NCBI GenBank assembly: GCA_018982785.1
Contig: JAHHEN010000007.1
Location: forward strand, 62,001-126,000
Length of the DNA stretch: 64,000 nt
Direction: 5' to 3'
Origin: Enterococcus innesii
Lineage (GTDB): Bacteria; Bacillota; Bacilli; Lactobacillales; Enterococcaceae
In this document: piece by piece, positions 1 to 7,313 of the stretch
Numbering within the stretch: the first letter of the stretch is position 1
Layout: each line of letters starts with the position of its first letter
Notes under the pieces: model-generated
The model's input: only the letters and a program-made list of their open reading frames with translations
What the model was told of the DNA's origin: nothing
Database searches by the model: none
Program-made: the position numbers and the translations under genes

Positions 1-87
1 CAAATGGACCATATGACAGAAAAAAACAGCTAACGGGCTACTTGTTGCGTAACGAGCAGCGGCAAAGGTTGCTTTTCTTAAATACAA

Positions 88-133
88 AAAACCAACGTTT
101 CTGTGGTCGATTGGCCAGTGAACCGTTGGTTTT
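88..133. terminator. Bidirectional intrinsic terminator
   Basis: A 10-bp perfect stem (AAAACCAACG / CGTTGGTTTT, 88-97 with 124-133) encloses a 26-nt loop. Read on the minus strand it is followed by a T-rich tail, and it lies about 50 bases beyond the stop of the minus-strand binding-protein gene, so it most likely ends the iron-uptake operon. Confidence 0.6.
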
Positions 134-183
134 CTTCTATTATATAAAAAGTTGGTTCTCCTTTTTATGGGAATAGGAGGTGT

Positions 184-1197
184 TTATTGTGCCATTTGCT
201 CTACCAGTTCTTCCAATCCAGTCAAGGCTTGGTAGCCGTAGCCAAAGAGATAATTGTAGTCCATGCTGTAGACTTGTTTGTTTTTGATGGCTTTCATGCT
301 GGAGAGTTTGTCATTTTTGTACAAGCCTTCAATGATTTCTTGACCAGAAACACTGCCTTCGATTGTTGACCAGTCGCCGACGATCAAGACATCGGGATCC
401 GTTTCGATCAAGGTTTCGACACTGACTTCCCCTGAATAGTCTTGAAACACATTGTTCAGTTTGATCATGTCAAAGTTGCTATTGAAAAAAGACTCGTCTT
501 GAGCGGCATAAACACTGACCACACTTGGATCGGACATAAAGAGATGGGCAAAGGTTTGCTCTTCTTTGTCTGCTACTTTTTCTTCCAAGGCACTCTGGCG
601 ATCCTTTAATTCTTTTTCAAAAGCAGCGGCTGCCTCAGGGACATTGAAGAGCTTACCAAGGTTTTCAATGTCTTGATAAACGGAATCAAACGTCGCCCCA
701 GTGACAGAGGTTTCTTGGACGTAAGTCGGAATGCCCATCTCGTTCAAGGAATCAACGGTGCCGACGCCCCAATCTTGGTTATCAAAAAGTCCTCCACGGC
801 CAAAAATCAAATCTGGATCCACACTTAAGGCTGTTTCTTTACTGATATAGTCGCTGCCCAGGTCGTTGAGTTCTGCATAATCGGCAGCAACTTCCTCATC
901 AGCGGCACCAAAGGTTGCACCGACACCCGCAATCTGATCCTTGAGGCCGAGATGCAGCAGCAATTCCGCTGCTGGTCGTGTGTTGGCTACGACTTTTTTC
1001 GGTGCCTCATTAAAGGTTTGATCCTTGGCGGTCCATTGCGTGCCGCCTTCTGCTTTGGTGTAGTTGCTGATGGTTAAAGGATACGTACTTTCTGCCTGTG
1101 AGGAAGAAGCCGAAGTTCCTTCATCCTTCGTATTGCCGCAAGCGCTTAATGTAAAGACTGCCAATCCTACCCCAATCATTTTTCCCCATTTATTCAT
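184..1197 (-). CDS. Iron-complex ABC transporter, substrate-binding lipoprotein
   Basis: Extracellular solute-binding lipoprotein of the FepB/BtuF/FhuD fold (337 aa). The N-terminus has a short basic segment, a hydrophobic stretch and the lipobox LSAC with the lipidated cysteine at about residue 20. The body carries periplasmic-binding features of this family (an AAELLLHLGL helix near residue 80, DPDLIFGRGG, DPDVLIVGDW). The ATG at 1197 is preferred to an in-frame TTG 18 bases upstream because AAAAGGAG lies 7 bases before the ATG. Its ATG overlaps the stop of the upstream ATPase gene (ATGAATAA), which implies coupled translation. It is the last gene of a permease-ATPase-binding protein operon under a Fur-type box, so iron-siderophore or heme uptake is the likely role. 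The exact ligand cannot be read from the sequence; cobalamin is the alternative. Confidence 0.85.
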   Translation of the reverse strand: MNKWGKMIGVGLAVFTLSACGNTKDEGTSASSSQAESTYPLTISNYTKAEGGTQWTAKDQTFNEAPKKVVANTRPAAELLLHLGLKDQIAGVGATFGAADEEVAADYAELNDLGSDYISKETALSVDPDLIFGRGGLFDNQDWGVGTVDSLNEMGIPTYVQETSVTGATFDSVYQDIENLGKLFNVPEAAAAFEKELKDRQSALEEKVADKEEQTFAHLFMSDPSVVSVYAAQDESFFNSNFDMIKLNNVFQDYSGEVSVETLIETDPDVLIVGDWSTIEGSVSGQEIIEGLYKNDKLSSMKAIKNKQVYSMDYNYLFGYGYQALTGLEELVEQMAQ

Positions 1198-1971
1198 CTG
1201 TTTGCTCCTTTTCAAAATAATAATGAAACCCTAATCCTCCTGTGATCGGATGATGGTAAATACTGCATTTCACGCCATAGATCTCTTCGATCAGTTCTTC
1301 TGTCAGCAGCGTTTCTGGTTCGCCATACCCTACGACCCGACCATCTTTTAAGGCATAGATGATGTCGCAATAGTTGGCTGCTTGTTCCAAATTATGCAGC
1401 GCCGCCAACAAGCCAATCTTCAGATGCTTGACGGTCTCTAAGATTTCCAGCTGGTAACGGATATCCAAATGATTGGTCGGCTCATCGAGAATCATAAATT
1501 TCGGTTCTTGGGTGATGGCACGAGCAAGGACGACCCGCTGTTTTTCGCCTCCTGATAATGAGAGGTAGCTGCGTTTTCTGTAGGCACTTAACCCTGTTTT
1601 GGCTAAGGCTTCGGTGACCAGCTCATGATCGGCTTTGGTGTCTTGTTCCAACAACCCCTTGTGGGGCGTGCGGCCTAAAAGCACCATCTGTTCTACTGTT
1701 AAATCAAAGCTCAACTCATTGAACTGACTGACGACGCTGACTTGCTGGGCGACTTTTTTTCGGAACTTTTCAAAATATTCATCTCACCCAAATAAATTTC
1801 GCCGCTGTCAGGTTTCAACGTTTTGTAGATGGCTTTTAACAACGTGGACTTCCCACTGCCATTAGACCCAATCAAACCGACAAATTGCCCTTGTGCGGTT
1901 TGGACGGAGATGTCTTTTAGAATCTGCTGATCCCCGATCGTCAGATTGAGCTTTTCAACTGCCAATTTCAT
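1190..1971 (-). pseudogene. Iron-complex ABC transporter ATP-binding protein (FecE-like), frameshifted
   Basis: Cytoplasmic ATPase of the iron-complex importer. Start ATG at 1971, with GGGGGTGA 4 bases upstream. The first part shows Walker A GSNGSGKST. The second, in another frame, shows the signature LSGGE, Walker B MILDEPT and the H-loop ALHNLE. The frames part near 1763-1772: adding one base there gives NILKSFRKKVAQQ followed by VSVVSQFNELSFDL, exactly the expected family sequence, and makes 782 nt into 783 (260 aa, the usual length). All catalytic motifs are intact, so I regard this as a functional gene with a single missing base rather than a decayed one. The C-terminal part overlaps the start of the binding-protein gene. 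Confidence 0.8.
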
Positions 1972-1975
1972 CTCG

Positions 1976-3048
1976 TCACCCCCAAAGTTGTATTGTCGTT
2001 TGACAATGATATAGATAAAGATCGGTGCACCAATCAGCGCTGTAATGATCCCGATCGGCAGTTCGACTCCTTGCAGAGTCGAGCGGGCGATCACATCCGC
2101 CCAAATCAAAAACAACGCGCCTGTCAAAGCGGTCAAAGGCATCAACAGGCGATGATCCGACCCGCTGACTCCACGTACGATATGAGGAATGATCAAGCCG
2201 ACAAAGCCGATCATCCCAGAATTCGCAACGATGATACTGGTTAATAGCGCTGCTAGCAGCATGTAAAAACGCCGATAGAAGGTCAGCTTGACCCCTAAGG
2301 TGGAGGCAACTTCATCCCCCAGCAAAAGCGTATTCAAAACACGGTATTGCGTCAGGAAGAAGAGCGTGATCAAAGAAACCAGAACCACGATAAAGCCCAA
2401 TTTGTTCCAAGAAGCCGAGGCTAGGCTGCCCATCGACCAAAACGCTACGGTCTTCATCCCTTCTGCATTGCTAGCCAGATAGATGATCAAGTTTGAAACA
2501 GAGCTACATAAGGCACTGACGATCGTCCCCGACAGCACAAGTTTTGTGGAAGTCATTTTCCCACCGATACTGGCAAGCAGCAGCACCAAAATGGTGGCAA
2601 TCCCCGCTCCTGCAAAGGCACCAAACGATAAGCCCAGCTGCAAGACTAGCGCCGAGCCGCCAAACCCGACTAAGATGGCGAAGGTCGCCCCTAAGGATGC
2701 GCCAGAAGAGATTCCTAAGATATAGGGATCTGCCAGCGGATTTTGGACCACCGCCTGCATCACTGCCCCGCTGATCGCTAACCCCATCCCCACAAAAATA
2801 GAAAGCAAGACCCGGGGTGCCCGAACAAACCAGACGATATTGATGTTTGCGTCTGAAATGCCTGAAAGATCACCAACCAACCCATGGCTGATTTTATAGA
2901 AGAGAATTTGGTAAACTTCGCCAAGGGTGATATTGGCTTGACCGTTTGCCAAAGCAACTCCTGCAGATAAGAGAATGGCGACAACTAAAACACAGCAAAT
3001 GATTGTCGAAACCATCCAACGATTTGATTTAATCAACCCTACCGACAT
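1976..3048 (-). CDS. Iron-complex ABC transporter permease (FecCD family)
   Basis: Polytopic permease of the FecCD/BtuC family, about 357 aa. Characteristic sequence includes RAPRVLLSIFVGMGLAISG and QNPLADPYILGISSGASLGA near residues 75-120, and GMIGFVGLIIPHIVR near residue 280. As given, the frame stays open through the C-terminal FGG and continues into the ATPase gene, producing an apparent permease-ATPase fusion. The junction is a G5 run (1979-1983): with six G the permease ends exactly at YNFGG-TGA, the usual FecCD end, and the same G-rich stretch acts as Shine-Dalgarno for the ATPase. The fusion is therefore probably an artefact. Start ATG at 3048 is preceded by AAAGGAG. First gene of the operon. 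Confidence 0.85.
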
Positions 3049-3217
3049 GTGATTCTCCTTTATTCAGCACGATCCTCTCCTGATTTCACAGCAAAAACAA
3101 CATTGACTGTTGCCTCGCCGCCATCATAAAAGAAGCATCTGTGCGTTTTTTCGCTTATAAAAGTTCGTCTCATGAAAAGCGCCCCAGCCATGTGCTGCTT
3201 TGACATCTATTTGCAAA

Positions 3218-3232
3218 TGAGAATCACTCTCA
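3218..3232. promoter_or_regulatory. Fur box
   Basis: TGAGAATCACTCTCA is a 7-1-7 inverted repeat with one mismatch between half-sites, matching the Gram-positive Fur consensus. It lies just downstream of the -10 element of the iron-uptake promoter, the right place to block initiation when iron is replete. Confidence 0.75.
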
Positions 3233-3244
3233 ATGAATAGAGTC

Positions 3245-3273
3245 ATTATAAGGAACCTTTTGTGAAATGTAAA
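3245..3273 (-). promoter_or_regulatory. Sigma-A promoter of the iron-uptake operon
   Basis: TTTACA (3268-3273) and TATAAT (3245-3250) on the minus strand with a 17-bp spacer. The Fur box begins 12 bases downstream of the -10. Confidence 0.8.
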
Positions 3274-3417
3274 TAATTTTCTGAAAATTTCCTTAAATAA
3301 GAGTTATTCTAATGTTCGTGATTAATTGGGCATTTTCCTCTCCATTGACCTATCGAAAACACGGTACCCGTGAAGAAGCGAATCCTTTGGCAAAATGATC
3401 CATTTTTTTTAATGATG

Positions 3418-3454
3418 AAAAAAAGACAGACTTCATTTCGTACGAAGTCTGTCT
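3418..3454 (-). terminator. Terminator of the riboflavin operon
   Basis: Perfect 11-bp stem AGACAGACTTC/GAAGTCTGTCT (3424-3434 with 3444-3454), followed on the minus strand by seven T. It lies 65 bases after ribH. Confidence 0.85.
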
Positions 3455-3519
3455 CCATTCTGATGCCTATGCTTAGGCAGGCTTTTTCTTGCTAACTTCC
3501 CTTTGTTCGAACGTGAAAC

Positions 3520-3993
3520 CTATGCGTTGCCAAGGATTTGCTGATTCAACGAAATCATCTCCAAAAGACCTTGAGCGGCTTCACTGCCTTTGTTGCCAGC
3601 TTTGGTTCCCGCCCGTTCAATGGCTTGTTCGATCGTTTCAGTCGTCAACACACCAAACATGATCGGAATATCGGCATTCAGACCAATTTGGGCTACGCCT
3701 TTCGCCACTTCATTTGAGATCAATTCATAGTGGGTCGTTGCTCCGCGAATCAAGGCACCTAATGTCACGATCCCATCGTATTGTTTGTGGTCAACGATTT
3801 TTTTGGTAATATACGGAATCTCATAAGCCCCTGGAACCCAATACACATCGATGTTTTCTGCTTTGACTCCATGACGCAACAAATTGTCTTTGGCGCCTTC
3901 CACTAACTTGGAAGTGATAAACTCGTTGAATCGTGAGACCACGATCCCTACTTTGACTGCCTCTCCCTGAAACGTTCCTTCAAATACTGTCAT
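3520..3993 (-). CDS. ribH: 6,7-dimethyl-8-ribityllumazine synthase
   Basis: Condenses 5-amino-6-ribitylaminouracil with 3,4-dihydroxybutanone 4-phosphate, the penultimate step of riboflavin synthesis. At 157 aa it has the standard length. Visible family motifs are [10 protein letters not shown] (substrate loop), [20 protein letters not shown] with the catalytic histidine, FGVLTTET and AGNKGSEAA. The start ATG has AAAGGAG 8 bases upstream. Last gene of ribD-ribE-ribBA-ribH, 21 bases after ribBA, and controlled by the FMN riboswitch at the head of the operon. Confidence 0.95.
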   Translation of the reverse strand: MTVFEGTFQGEAVKVGIVVSRFNEFITSKLVEGAKDNLLRHGVKAENIDVYWVPGAYEIPYITKKIVDHKQYDGIVTLGALIRGATTHYELISNEVAKGVAQIGLNADIPIMFGVLTTETIEQAIERAGTKAGNKGSEAAQGLLEMISLNQQILGNA

Positions 3994-4014
3994 CGCTCAT
4001 TCTCCTTTGGTTGA

Positions 4015-5189
4015 TTAAATAGATAGGTAATGGTGAAACTTTTCTTTCTTCGTTTTCAAGTAGCTGCTGTTTTCTTTATGCGCAGGCATCTCCAGCGGAA
4101 CCCGTTCTGCTACCTTGATCCCTAAGCTTTCTAATTCCTTCACTTTGTCAGGGTTATTGGTCATCAGTTGAATCTCCTGCACTTCTAAGGAACGTAAAAC
4201 ATCGGCAGCAAACGTGTAATGACGAGCATCTGCTGCAAAACCCAATGCAATATTTGCTTCATACGTATCCAATCCTTGTTCCTGCAACTGGTAGGCACGG
4301 AGCTTGTTCCGCAAGCCAATACCGCGGCCTTCTTGGCGTAGATACAAAATCGCACCACGGCCTTTTGCTTCGATCTGCCGCATCGCTTCTTGCAGCTGTT
4401 CGCCACAATCACAGCGATGAGAGCCGAAGACATCGCCTGTTAAACACTCTGAATGGATCCGTAGTAACAGCGGCTCGGTAGTATGTTGAATCTCGCCTTT
4501 GGCTAGTAAAAGGTGTTCATTGCCGAATTCATCTTCAAATAAGGTCAATTGGAACGCCCCATAAGCCGTTGGCAGATCCACGGTGATAGGCGTGGTTCCT
4601 CGTAGATATTCCGCCAACTCATCAATGGTCAAAAACGGCAGCTGCCATTTTTCTGCTAATTTTTTCAATTCTGGGACCCGAGCCATCGTGCCATCTTCAT
4701 TTAAAATCTCACAAATGTAGGCTGCTTCCACGCTGCCAGCAAGCTTCGCTAAATCCACAGCCGCTTCTGTATGTCCTCTGCGTTCCAACACGCCGCCAGG
4801 TTGAGCGGTCAATGGGAAGATATGTCCAGGGCGATAAAAATCCGCAGCCTGTGACGCAGGATCAGCCAACTTTTCAATCGTCACTGCCCGGTCTTTCGCA
4901 GAAATTCCCGTACTCGTCGTCACGTGATCGACACTGATGGTAAACGCGGTGCCAAAGGCATCCGTATTATTGGCGGTCATCTCAGGCAATGCCAGCTTTT
5001 CAGCGATCGCTTGTGAGATGGGTGCACAGATCAAGCCGCGGCCATAAGTCGCCATAAAATTGACGGCTTCTGGCGTTGCGTATTCAGCGATCCCAATCAA
5101 ATCTCCTTCTGATTCCCGATTTTCATCATCGGCGACAATCACTAAGCCGCCTTTTTTAACCATTCCACTGCTTGTTCTACTTTATGCAT
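4015..5189 (-). CDS. ribBA: Bifunctional DHBP synthase / GTP cyclohydrolase II (start frameshifted)
   Basis: N-terminal RibB domain (DDENRESEGD metal/substrate loop, GHIFPLTA, RRGHTEAAVDLA) makes 3,4-dihydroxybutanone 4-phosphate. The C-terminal RibA domain (HSECLTGDVFGSHRCDCG zinc-binding cysteines, RQEGRGIGL, MTNNPDK) converts GTP to the pyrimidine precursor. The clean reading frame opens only at 5163, but the true start is the ATG at 5189: MHKVEQAVEW followed by LKKGGLVIVA is restored if the A6 run (5152-5157) has seven A. That makes 1175 nt into 1176 (391 aa). It follows ribE by 13 bases. Both active sites are complete. Confidence 0.9.
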
Positions 5190-5202
5190 CGTCTGCCTTC
5201 TT

Positions 5203-5790
5203 TCATTTTCGTTGGTATTTGACATATTTCCCGATCATATCCGTCTCGATATTGACCCACTCCCCTTGTTTCAACTGCCCCAGCGTCGTCTGGTCTTTGG
5301 AATGGGGAATCAAGCTAACGGAAAAGGCCTGTGCCGTCGTCTGGGTGACCGTCAAACTGACGCCATTGATCGCAATCGACCCTTGCGGAATGATTTCCCC
5401 TTGCACACTGACAGGATAAGCAAATGTCAAGATCAAGGCATTTTCCAACTGCTTTTTCTGGATCAAACGGGTCGTTACATCAATGTGGCCAGCGACAAAG
5501 TGGCCTTCAAAACGCTGCGTCGCTGCCATCGCTCGCTCCAAATTGACTTCGGCACCCACCGAGAGTTGTTTAAAGGTCGTTCGTTGAAAGGTTTCTGGCA
5601 TGATATCCACCGTAAACGTCGTCGCTTGTTTGGCGATCGCCGTCAAACACGTCCCGTTGATCGCCATACTGTCTCCGATCTGGTAATCCGCCAGCAAGCC
5701 TTCCGACGCACTGCAGGTTAGCTGGATCGTGCGGCTTTGCTTGCGGATCTCTTTGATGCGACCTTTTTCCTGAATCAATCCTGTGAACAT
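5203..5790 (-). CDS. ribE: Riboflavin synthase alpha subunit
   Basis: Dismutates two lumazine molecules to riboflavin. It is 195 aa with the duplicated lumazine-binding barrel: the N-terminal half begins MFTGLIQEKG and carries GDSMAINGTCLTA; the second half carries GHFVAGHID and GSIAINGVSLTV. The start is ATG 5790, with AAGGAGA 8 bases upstream; longer readings into the ribD tail lack family sequence. The start overlaps the end of ribD by 16 bases, suggesting translational coupling. Confidence 0.95.
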   Translation of the reverse strand: MFTGLIQEKGRIKEIRKQSRTIQLTCSASEGLLADYQIGDSMAINGTCLTAIAKQATTFTVDIMPETFQRTTFKQLSVGAEVNLERAMAATQRFEGHFVAGHIDVTTRLIQKKQLENALILTFAYPVSVQGEIIPQGSIAINGVSLTVTQTTAQAFSVSLIPHSKDQTTLGQLKQGEWVNIETDMIGKYVKYQRK

Positions 5791-6851
5791 TTCTCTTGTC
5801 TCCTTCCTCGGATGCAAACATCTTCCCCAACTGCCGTCACCGTCACCTCTGTTAGCTGCTGCAGCTGTTTCGGGGTACGTTCACTGGTAAAACTTGCGAG
5901 ACTATTGCCCCCAAGAAACTTTGGCGCCACATAGGTAATGCTTTCTTGCCACAGTCCGCTGGCTAAAAAGGCATCATGGATCGCAGCGCCTCCTTCTACG
6001 TAAAGCGATTGGACCTGTCGTGCGGCAAGCTCCTTCAACAATGCAACAATCGTCAACTCTTCCAGCTGGATCACTGACACATAGGCTGGCAAGTCGCTGA
6101 CAGCTGTCTGCTGCGTAAAAATCCACACGGGTGCTGAATCATCGGCAAACAGTGCCAAATGGGGTTGCGACAGCGTTCGCCCCCGACGGTCTAACACGAT
6201 GCGAATCGGCGGAAAGCTGGTTTCAACCGTGGTCAATAAGGTGGGATCATCCGTCAACACCGTCTGACTGCCCACTAAGATTCCTTGATAGTCCCCACGT
6301 TCTTGATGGACGTTTTGCCAAACCGCTGAACCAGTGATGGCAATGCGGGTTAACGCATCATGAGCGATCCGACCATCTAAAGTGATCGCTTGCTTCAATG
6401 CCACGTATGGTCGCTGATGCTGATGGTAAAAATTATAGTGTGGATTCAAACGGCGCACCGCTGTTTCTTCGATGCCCACCAACACGTCGATGCCCTGTTC
6501 TTCTAAAAATTGCTTGCCTTGTCCAGCCACGATCGGGTTAGGGTCTAACTGGCCGACGACTACTTTTTTGATGCCGCTGTCGATGATCAGCTGAGTGCAA
6601 GGCGGCTGTTTTCCTTGATGGTTGCAAGGTTCTAATGTCACGTATAAAGTCGAATTGATTAGGTCTTCGGAGGAATGGCATTGTTCGATGGCGTTTCGTT
6701 CCGCATGGGGCTGCCCATAGACTAAGTGAGCCCCTTTGGCAATGATCCGTTGCTCTTTGACGATCACGGCGCCCACTAGCGGATTGGTAAAGGTTTGGTA
6801 ACGCCCTTTTTTGGCTTCTGCGATCGCCAAACGCATGTATTCGTTATGCAT
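5775..6851 (-). CDS. ribD: Riboflavin deaminase/reductase
   Basis: Bifunctional enzyme for the second and third steps of the riboflavin pathway, 358 aa. The N-terminal deaminase domain has the zinc motif HAERNAI and PCNHQGKQPPC. The C-terminal reductase domain has RPYVALKQAITLDGRIA, VGSQTVLTDDP and YVEGGAAIHDAF. The start ATG at 6851 is preceded by GAAAGGAGG at 7 bases. It is the first gene of the operon, directly downstream of the riboswitch terminator. Confidence 0.95.
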   Translation of the reverse strand: MHNEYMRLAIAEAKKGRYQTFTNPLVGAVIVKEQRIIAKGAHLVYGQPHAERNAIEQCHSSEDLINSTLYVTLEPCNHQGKQPPCTQLIIDSGIKKVVVGQLDPNPIVAGQGKQFLEEQGIDVLVGIEETAVRRLNPHYNFYHQHQRPYVALKQAITLDGRIAHDALTRIAITGSAVWQNVHQERGDYQGILVGSQTVLTDDPTLLTTVETSFPPIRIVLDRRGRTLSQPHLALFADDSAPVWIFTQQTAVSDLPAYVSVIQLEELTIVALLKELAARQVQSLYVEGGAAIHDAFLASGLWQESITYVAPKFLGGNSLASFTSERTPKQLQQLTEVTVTAVGEDVCIRGRRQEKCSQD

Positions 6852-6868
6852 CTTCCTTCCTCCTTTCA

Positions 6869-6903
6869 ATAAAAAAATGCCTCGTGAGAATCTCACGAGG
6901 CAT
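6869..6903 (-). terminator. Riboswitch-controlled terminator of the rib operon
   Basis: Perfect 13-bp stem ATGCCTCGTGAGA/TCTCACGAGGCAT with a one-base loop (6877-6903), then seven T on the minus strand. It sits between the FMN aptamer and the ribD ribosome binding site, so it is the expression platform: FMN binding should favour this terminator. Confidence 0.9.
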
Positions 6904-6968
6904 AGACAAACAAGACCGGCAAAAAATCAATTTTAGACGCACTGCGCCCCTTGAAATTTTGTGGTTTT

Positions 6969-7098
6969 TCTTCTCCCATCCAGACTTTCACTGTCGGTGC
7001 CAGATTCACACTGGCTCCACCGCATAGCTATGCGGGTCACGGACTTCAAGCATTGCGCTTGTCACCGTCGGTCGGGAATTACACCCTGCCCCGAAGAA
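6969..7098 (-). ncRNA. FMN riboswitch (RFN element)
   Basis: The minus strand reads the standard RFN consensus in order: TTCTTCGGGGCAGGGTG, AATTCCCGACCGACGGTGA, AGTCCGTGACCC, GGTGGAGCCAGTGTGAATC, GGCACCGACAGTGAAAG and TCTGGATGGGAGAAGAA. The closing stem TTCTTC/GAAGAA is present at both ends. It governs ribD-ribE-ribBA-ribH by transcription attenuation in response to flavin mononucleotide. Confidence 0.97.
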
Positions 7099-7117
7099 TA
7101 CTATTCAATTCATGTGC

Positions 7118-7146
7118 ATTTTAGCCCGACCATTTTTGTTTGTCAA
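7118..7146 (-). promoter_or_regulatory. Promoter of the rib operon
   Basis: TTGACA (7141-7146) and TAAAAT (7118-7123) on the minus strand, spacer 17 bp, about 20 bases upstream of the RFN aptamer. Confidence 0.85.
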
Positions 7147-7273
7147 TAGGCCTGATTACAAGCCAATAGGAATTCCTCTTGGCTTTTTCTTTTGGCAACC
7201 CCAAAGCAGCGACAGCAGAAATCCCTTGTCGTTCCGCCATTTTCCTAAGCTGCAGCAAGGTGATTTTGCCTGT

Positions 7274-7313
7274 AAAAAAATACGAGAAAACCTAGGTTAA
7301 ATATTTTTTCTCG
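7274..7313 (-). terminator. Terminator overlapping the P-type ATPase stop codon
   Basis: Minus-strand stem CGAGAAAA/TTTTCTCG (7306-7313 with 7283-7290) followed by TA and seven T. The left arm encodes the last codons of the ATPase. Confidence 0.65.

Noticed and set aside
3466-3486. Second terminator (GCCT/AGGC followed by T5) after the rib operon
   Set aside because: Only four base pairs; the strong hairpin at 3418-3454 accounts for termination.
5212-5721. 169-codon plus-strand frame opposite ribE
   Set aside because: Antisense shadow of a clearly conserved riboflavin synthase; no initiation signal.
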